7,984 nt of DNA, taken from Gammaproteobacteria bacterium (GTDB lineage: Bacteria; Pseudomonadota; Gammaproteobacteria; UBA6429; Thiohalophilaceae). Location of the stretch: assembly GCA_029882235.1 (NCBI GenBank), contig JAOULB010000081.1, positions 1 through 7,984 on the forward strand, given 5' to 3'. The notes below the pieces were generated by a model, which worked only from the letters and a program-made list of their open reading frames with translations, had not been told where the DNA came from and did not search any database. Positions 5,959-7,984 of the stretch are shown piece after piece; position 1 is the first letter of the stretch, and each line of letters begins with the position of its first letter. Position numbers and translations under genes: made by a program.

Positions 5959-6618
5959 ATGTCGACTGAGCCAGACGAAAATCGTTTACGTATCACTGAG
6001 ATATTTTTCTCTTTACAGGGAGAAGCATCGACGGTGGGTATTCCAACAATCTTTATTCGCTTAACAGGGTGTCCACTTCGCTGTCAGTATTGCGATACAG
6101 AATATGCTTTTCAGGGTGGTTCCTGGCAATCACTTGAACAGGTTCTTTCTTCTATTCAGCAATATCCCACTCGATATGTGACAGTAACTGGCGGTGAGCC
6201 ACTGGCTCAGAAAAATTGTCTGGTGCTATTGAAGGCTCTCTGTGACAAGCAATATATTGTGTCATTAGAGACCAGTGGTGCAATGGATGTTTGTACTGTT
6301 GATCCGCGGGTGGGCAAAGTTATGGATGTCAAAACGCCGGGCTCGGGTGAGTCGGAAAAAAACCTGCAACAGAATATTGCCTGTCTTACAGACAAGGATC
6401 AGATAAAATTCGTGATTTGTGATCGACAGGATTATGAGTGGTCTAAACAATTTCTTGAAAATATAAAGTTACCAGCTGCCAGTGAAATACTTTTTTCCGC
6501 CTCAGCGAATCAATTGGCTGCAGATAAGCTGGCCGACTGGATTCTCGAGGATGGCCTGGCGGTGCGCTTACAAATTCAATTACATAAGTACCTCTGGGGT
6601 GATAGCCAGGGAAGATAA
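5959..6618 (+). CDS. queE: QueE, 7-carboxy-7-deazaguanine synthase (radical SAM)
   Basis: QueE converts 6-carboxy-5,6,7,8-tetrahydropterin to 7-carboxy-7-deazaguanine by a radical-SAM ring contraction needing Mg2+, in the cytoplasm, on the way to preQ0 and queuosine. The 219-residue product begins with the family pattern RITEIFFSLQGEA (11-23), then IRLTGCPLRCQYCDTEYAF with the canonical CX3CX2C iron-sulfur cysteines C38, C42 and C45. The SAM-binding TVTGGEPL (75-82), SLETSG (102-107) and DVKTPGSGE (123-131) follow, and the end has LQIQLHKYLW. The E. coli enzyme differs in having a longer cysteine insert (CX14CX2C); this one is the compact type. The ATG at 5959 has no Shine-Dalgarno sequence. 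It lies 59 bases after cpoB and 18 before queC. Confidence 0.96.
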   Translation: MSTEPDENRLRITEIFFSLQGEASTVGIPTIFIRLTGCPLRCQYCDTEYAFQGGSWQSLEQVLSSIQQYPTRYVTVTGGEPLAQKNCLVLLKALCDKQYIVSLETSGAMDVCTVDPRVGKVMDVKTPGSGESEKNLQQNIACLTDKDQIKFVICDRQDYEWSKQFLENIKLPAASEILFSASANQLAADKLADWILEDGLAVRLQIQLHKYLWGDSQGR

Positions 6619-6636
6619 TAAATCTGGAATATTTAA

Positions 6637-7305
6637 ATGAAAAAAGCAGTTGTCCTTGTTTCAGGTGGCCTCGACTCAGCAACGACGCTCGCACTTGCGC
6701 AAGAGCAGGGTTTTGCCTGTTATGCCCTGAGTTTTGATTATGGTCAACGTCATCGCTGTGAATTAGACTCGGCAATAAAAATTGCCCTGGCGAATCATGT
6801 TGTTGAACACAAACAGGTAAAATTGAATTTAAATGACATAGGGGGATCGGCCTTAACCGATCAAACTATCGATGTTCCTCATCAGGCCTCTGAGGGTATC
6901 CCGGTCACCTATGTCCCGGCACGGAACACCGTCTTTTTATCAATTGCACTGGGTTGGGCTGAGGTTCTGGGCGCGCAGGATATCTTTATTGGTGTTAATG
7001 CTGTGGACTATTCCGGTTATCCGGATTGTCGGCCTGAATTCATTGATGCCTTTGCCAGGCTGGCTAACCTGGCCACTCGCGCAGGTGTGGAAGGTGGAAA
7101 TTTTAATATTAATACACCGCTGATTAATCTCAGTAAGGCAGAAATTATCCAGCAAGGTTTACGCCTTGGCGTGGACTATGCCATGACCATATCCTGCTAT
7201 GAACCCGATTCAAATGGTCGTGCCTGCGGAAGCTGTGATGCATGCCGGCTCCGCAAGGCAGGATTTTCAGATGCCGGTGTCAAAGATCCTACTACATACA
7301 TATAA
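6637..7305 (+). CDS. queC: QueC, 7-cyano-7-deazaguanine (preQ0) synthase
   Basis: QueC uses ATP and ammonia to turn 7-carboxy-7-deazaguanine, the product of QueE, into the nitrile preQ0. The 222-residue product has the PP-loop ATP-binding motif SGGLDS (9-14), SFDYGQRH (32-39), YVPARNTVFLS (92-102), VNAVDYSGYPDCRPEF (120-135) and the C-terminal zinc site C187, C197, C200 and C203 in the form CY-x8-CGSCDAC followed by RLRKAGF. All key residues are present and the length is normal. The ATG at 6637 opens directly on the conserved MKKAVVLVSGG; only a weak TGGA lies upstream. It follows queE closely, so the two are very likely cotranscribed. The last codons overlap an AT-rich inverted repeat. Confidence 0.98.
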   Translation: MKKAVVLVSGGLDSATTLALAQEQGFACYALSFDYGQRHRCELDSAIKIALANHVVEHKQVKLNLNDIGGSALTDQTIDVPHQASEGIPVTYVPARNTVFLSIALGWAEVLGAQDIFIGVNAVDYSGYPDCRPEFIDAFARLANLATRAGVEGGNFNINTPLINLSKAEIIQQGLRLGVDYAMTISCYEPDSNGRACGSCDACRLRKAGFSDAGVKDPTTYI

Positions 7306-7324
7306 CCATTAAATAAATATGTAT
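7296..7324. repeat. AT-rich inverted repeat across the queC stop
   Basis: ATACATAT (7296-7303) and ATATGTAT (7317-7324) are perfectly complementary with a 13-base spacer. The left arm contains the last queC codons and the first base of the stop. The stem has a single G-C pair and no T-run follows, so it is a poor terminator; it may only mark the end of the que transcript or be chance in AT-rich sequence. Confidence 0.35.
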
Positions 7325-7360
7325 ACTTGCCGATACTGTGAATTGTTCTGTGGCTTCGGC

Positions 7361-7366
7361 TATAAT
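7361..7366 (+). promoter_or_regulatory. Consensus -10 element with GC-rich discriminator
   Basis: TATAAT is flanked by CGGC and GCCG, a small perfect palindrome (7357-7370). A GC-rich stretch (GCCGCGTCGCCC, 7367-7378) follows, the kind of discriminator seen at stable-RNA promoters. No good -35 is present at 16-18 bases (TGTGAAT region, 7337-7343), so activator help or a weak upstream element is possible. A start near 7373 would give a leader of about 50 bases for the transporter gene. Confidence 0.55.
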
Positions 7367-7374
7367 GCCGCGTC

Positions 7375-7390
7375 GCCCGGATAGGGCTCA
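7375..7390 (+). other. tRNA-Phe-like 5' fragment, possible tRNA remnant
   Basis: GCCCGGATAG (7375-7384), then two extra G and CTCA, resembles the first 14 bases of bacterial tRNA-Phe (GCCCGGATAGCTCA) and begins nine bases after a perfect -10, where a tRNA gene would start. No D-loop, anticodon arm or T-arm follows; the transporter ATG is only about 33 bases on. It may be the stump of a deleted tRNA gene whose promoter was kept, or chance. Confidence 0.25.
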
Positions 7391-7410
7391 ACGAATTTCA
7401 AGTTAATTTT

Positions 7411-7415
7411 GAGGA
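7411..7415 (+). promoter_or_regulatory. Ribosome-binding site of the YeeE/YedE gene
   Basis: GAGGA lies seven bases before the ATG at 7423 and supports this start. It can pair weakly with TTTCAA at 7396-7401 (six pairs, two of them G-U, seven-base loop). Confidence 0.7.
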
Positions 7416-7422
7416 CATCAGT

Positions 7423-7984
7423 ATGAGTTTTGATAGTTTCGCGTCTGCTCACTCCATGGTGCTCTGGCTTGCCTTTGGCATTGCTGTGGTTATGGGTGCA
7501 GTTGTTAACAAGACTAATTTTTGTACCATGGGTGCCGTCTCTGATCTCGTTAATATGGGAGATAAAGGACGTTTACGCGCGTGGATTATGGCCATGGCGG
7601 TTGCCTTACTCGGCGTAACCTTCATTGAAGCAGCGGGCATTCTGAGTGTTGACTCAACTCGTCCTCCTTACCGTGGTAGCAGCTTTGCCTGGCTGGAATA
7701 CGCTGTTGGCGGAATTCTGTTTGGTATTGGTATGACTCTGGGTAGTGGTTGCGGTAACAAGACACTAATTCGTATTGGTGGCGGTAACATCAAATCAATA
7801 ATCGTCTTTATCGTTATCAGTATCTGTGCCTATTTTATGATTAATCCATTCCCGGGCACTGATGACACTATTTACTCTATGCTGTTCTATCCCTGGACAA
7901 ATGCAGCAACCGTTTCTCTTGCGGGCTCTCAGGATGTAGGTAGTTTTGTCTCACGAGCAATTGGCACTGATGCCGGTTCTATGC
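7423..7984 (+). CDS. YeeE/YedE-family membrane protein, putative sulfur (thiosulfate) transporter, 3' truncated by window
   Basis: The frame is open to the end of the window (187 codons seen). The product is very hydrophobic, with likely membrane helices at about residues 12-29, 52-73, 92-109 and 123-142. Two signatures mark the sulfur-transport (YeeE/YedE) family: NKTNFCTMGAVSD (29-41, Cys34) and GMTLGSGCGNKTLIRIG (103-119, Cys110). In characterised members (TsuA type) conserved cysteines guide thiosulfate across the inner membrane. Family members are usually around 350-400 residues with the motif pair repeated in the second half, so about half is missing here and the exact substrate cannot be told. 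It has its own -10 and ribosome-binding site, so it starts a new unit separate from queC. A gene for a TusA-like sulfur carrier often sits nearby in relatives but cannot be seen. Confidence 0.85.
   Translation, partial: MSFDSFASAHSMVLWLAFGIAVVMGAVVNKTNFCTMGAVSDLVNMGDKGRLRAWIMAMAVALLGVTFIEAAGILSVDSTRPPYRGSSFAWLEYAVGGILFGIGMTLGSGCGNKTLIRIGGGNIKSIIVFIVISICAYFMINPFPGTDDTIYSMLFYPWTNAATVSLAGSQDVGSFVSRAIGTDAGSM

Noticed and set aside
7430..7618. 62-codon + strand ORF within the YeeE/YedE region
   Set aside because: It is in another frame from the clear transporter reading, which has a ribosome-binding site and family motifs.
1..7984. CRISPR array, insertion sequence, phage genes or defence system
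   Set aside because: No spaced direct repeats of CRISPR type, transposase, integrase or terminal inverted repeats are seen; nearly all the sequence is accounted for by conserved housekeeping genes.

Overview
The window is a core-genome segment of a gammaproteobacterium, with every confident gene on the + strand. The order ruvB, tolQ, tolR, tolA, tolB, pal, cpoB (ybgF), queE, queC is the arrangement known from Pseudomonas-type and many sulfur-oxidising gammaproteobacteria. The Tol proteins, the Pal lipoprotein and the Sec-type signal peptides show a diderm cell envelope. Base composition looks moderate (not counted). The final gene, a YeeE/YedE-type sulfur transporter, would fit a sulfur-metabolising lineage, but that is only a guess.

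Layout. Positions 1-22 probably hold the last codons of ruvA. ruvB (46-1098) encodes the Holliday-junction branch-migration motor. A stretch of about 205 bases (1099-1303) follows, where many relatives carry the thioesterase gene ybgC; no ybgC is visible here. This gap holds a cluster of TGTGAT hexamers and a doubtful 32-codon ORF whose stop overlaps the tolQ start. tolQ, tolR, tolA and tolB (1304-4555) are packed tightly, with one-base TAATG overlaps at tolR/tolA and tolA/tolB. pal (4594-5097) has its own strong ribosome-binding site and a perfect TATAAT upstream, so it probably has an internal promoter. cpoB (5108-5899) closes the envelope block. queE (5959-6618) and queC (6637-7305) are two enzymes of the preQ0/queuosine pathway. 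A new transcription unit then begins with a TATAAT at 7361-7366 and runs into a YeeE/YedE membrane gene (7423 onward) that is cut by the window end.

How the genes work together. TolQ and TolR form the inner-membrane proton-driven motor that energises TolA. TolA crosses the periplasm to act on TolB and Pal, and so pulls the outer membrane inward during constriction. CpoB links this machine to septal peptidoglycan synthesis. QueE and QueC make 7-carboxy-7-deazaguanine and then preQ0 for tRNA modification; their link to Tol-Pal is one of gene order, not known chemistry.

I found no clear undescribed system. The points most worth checking are in the intergenic spaces: the ybgC-less gap with its repeated hexamers and coupled mini-ORF, a tRNA-Phe-like 5' fragment directly behind a consensus -10 after queC, and a hairpin with an A-rich tail before queE.
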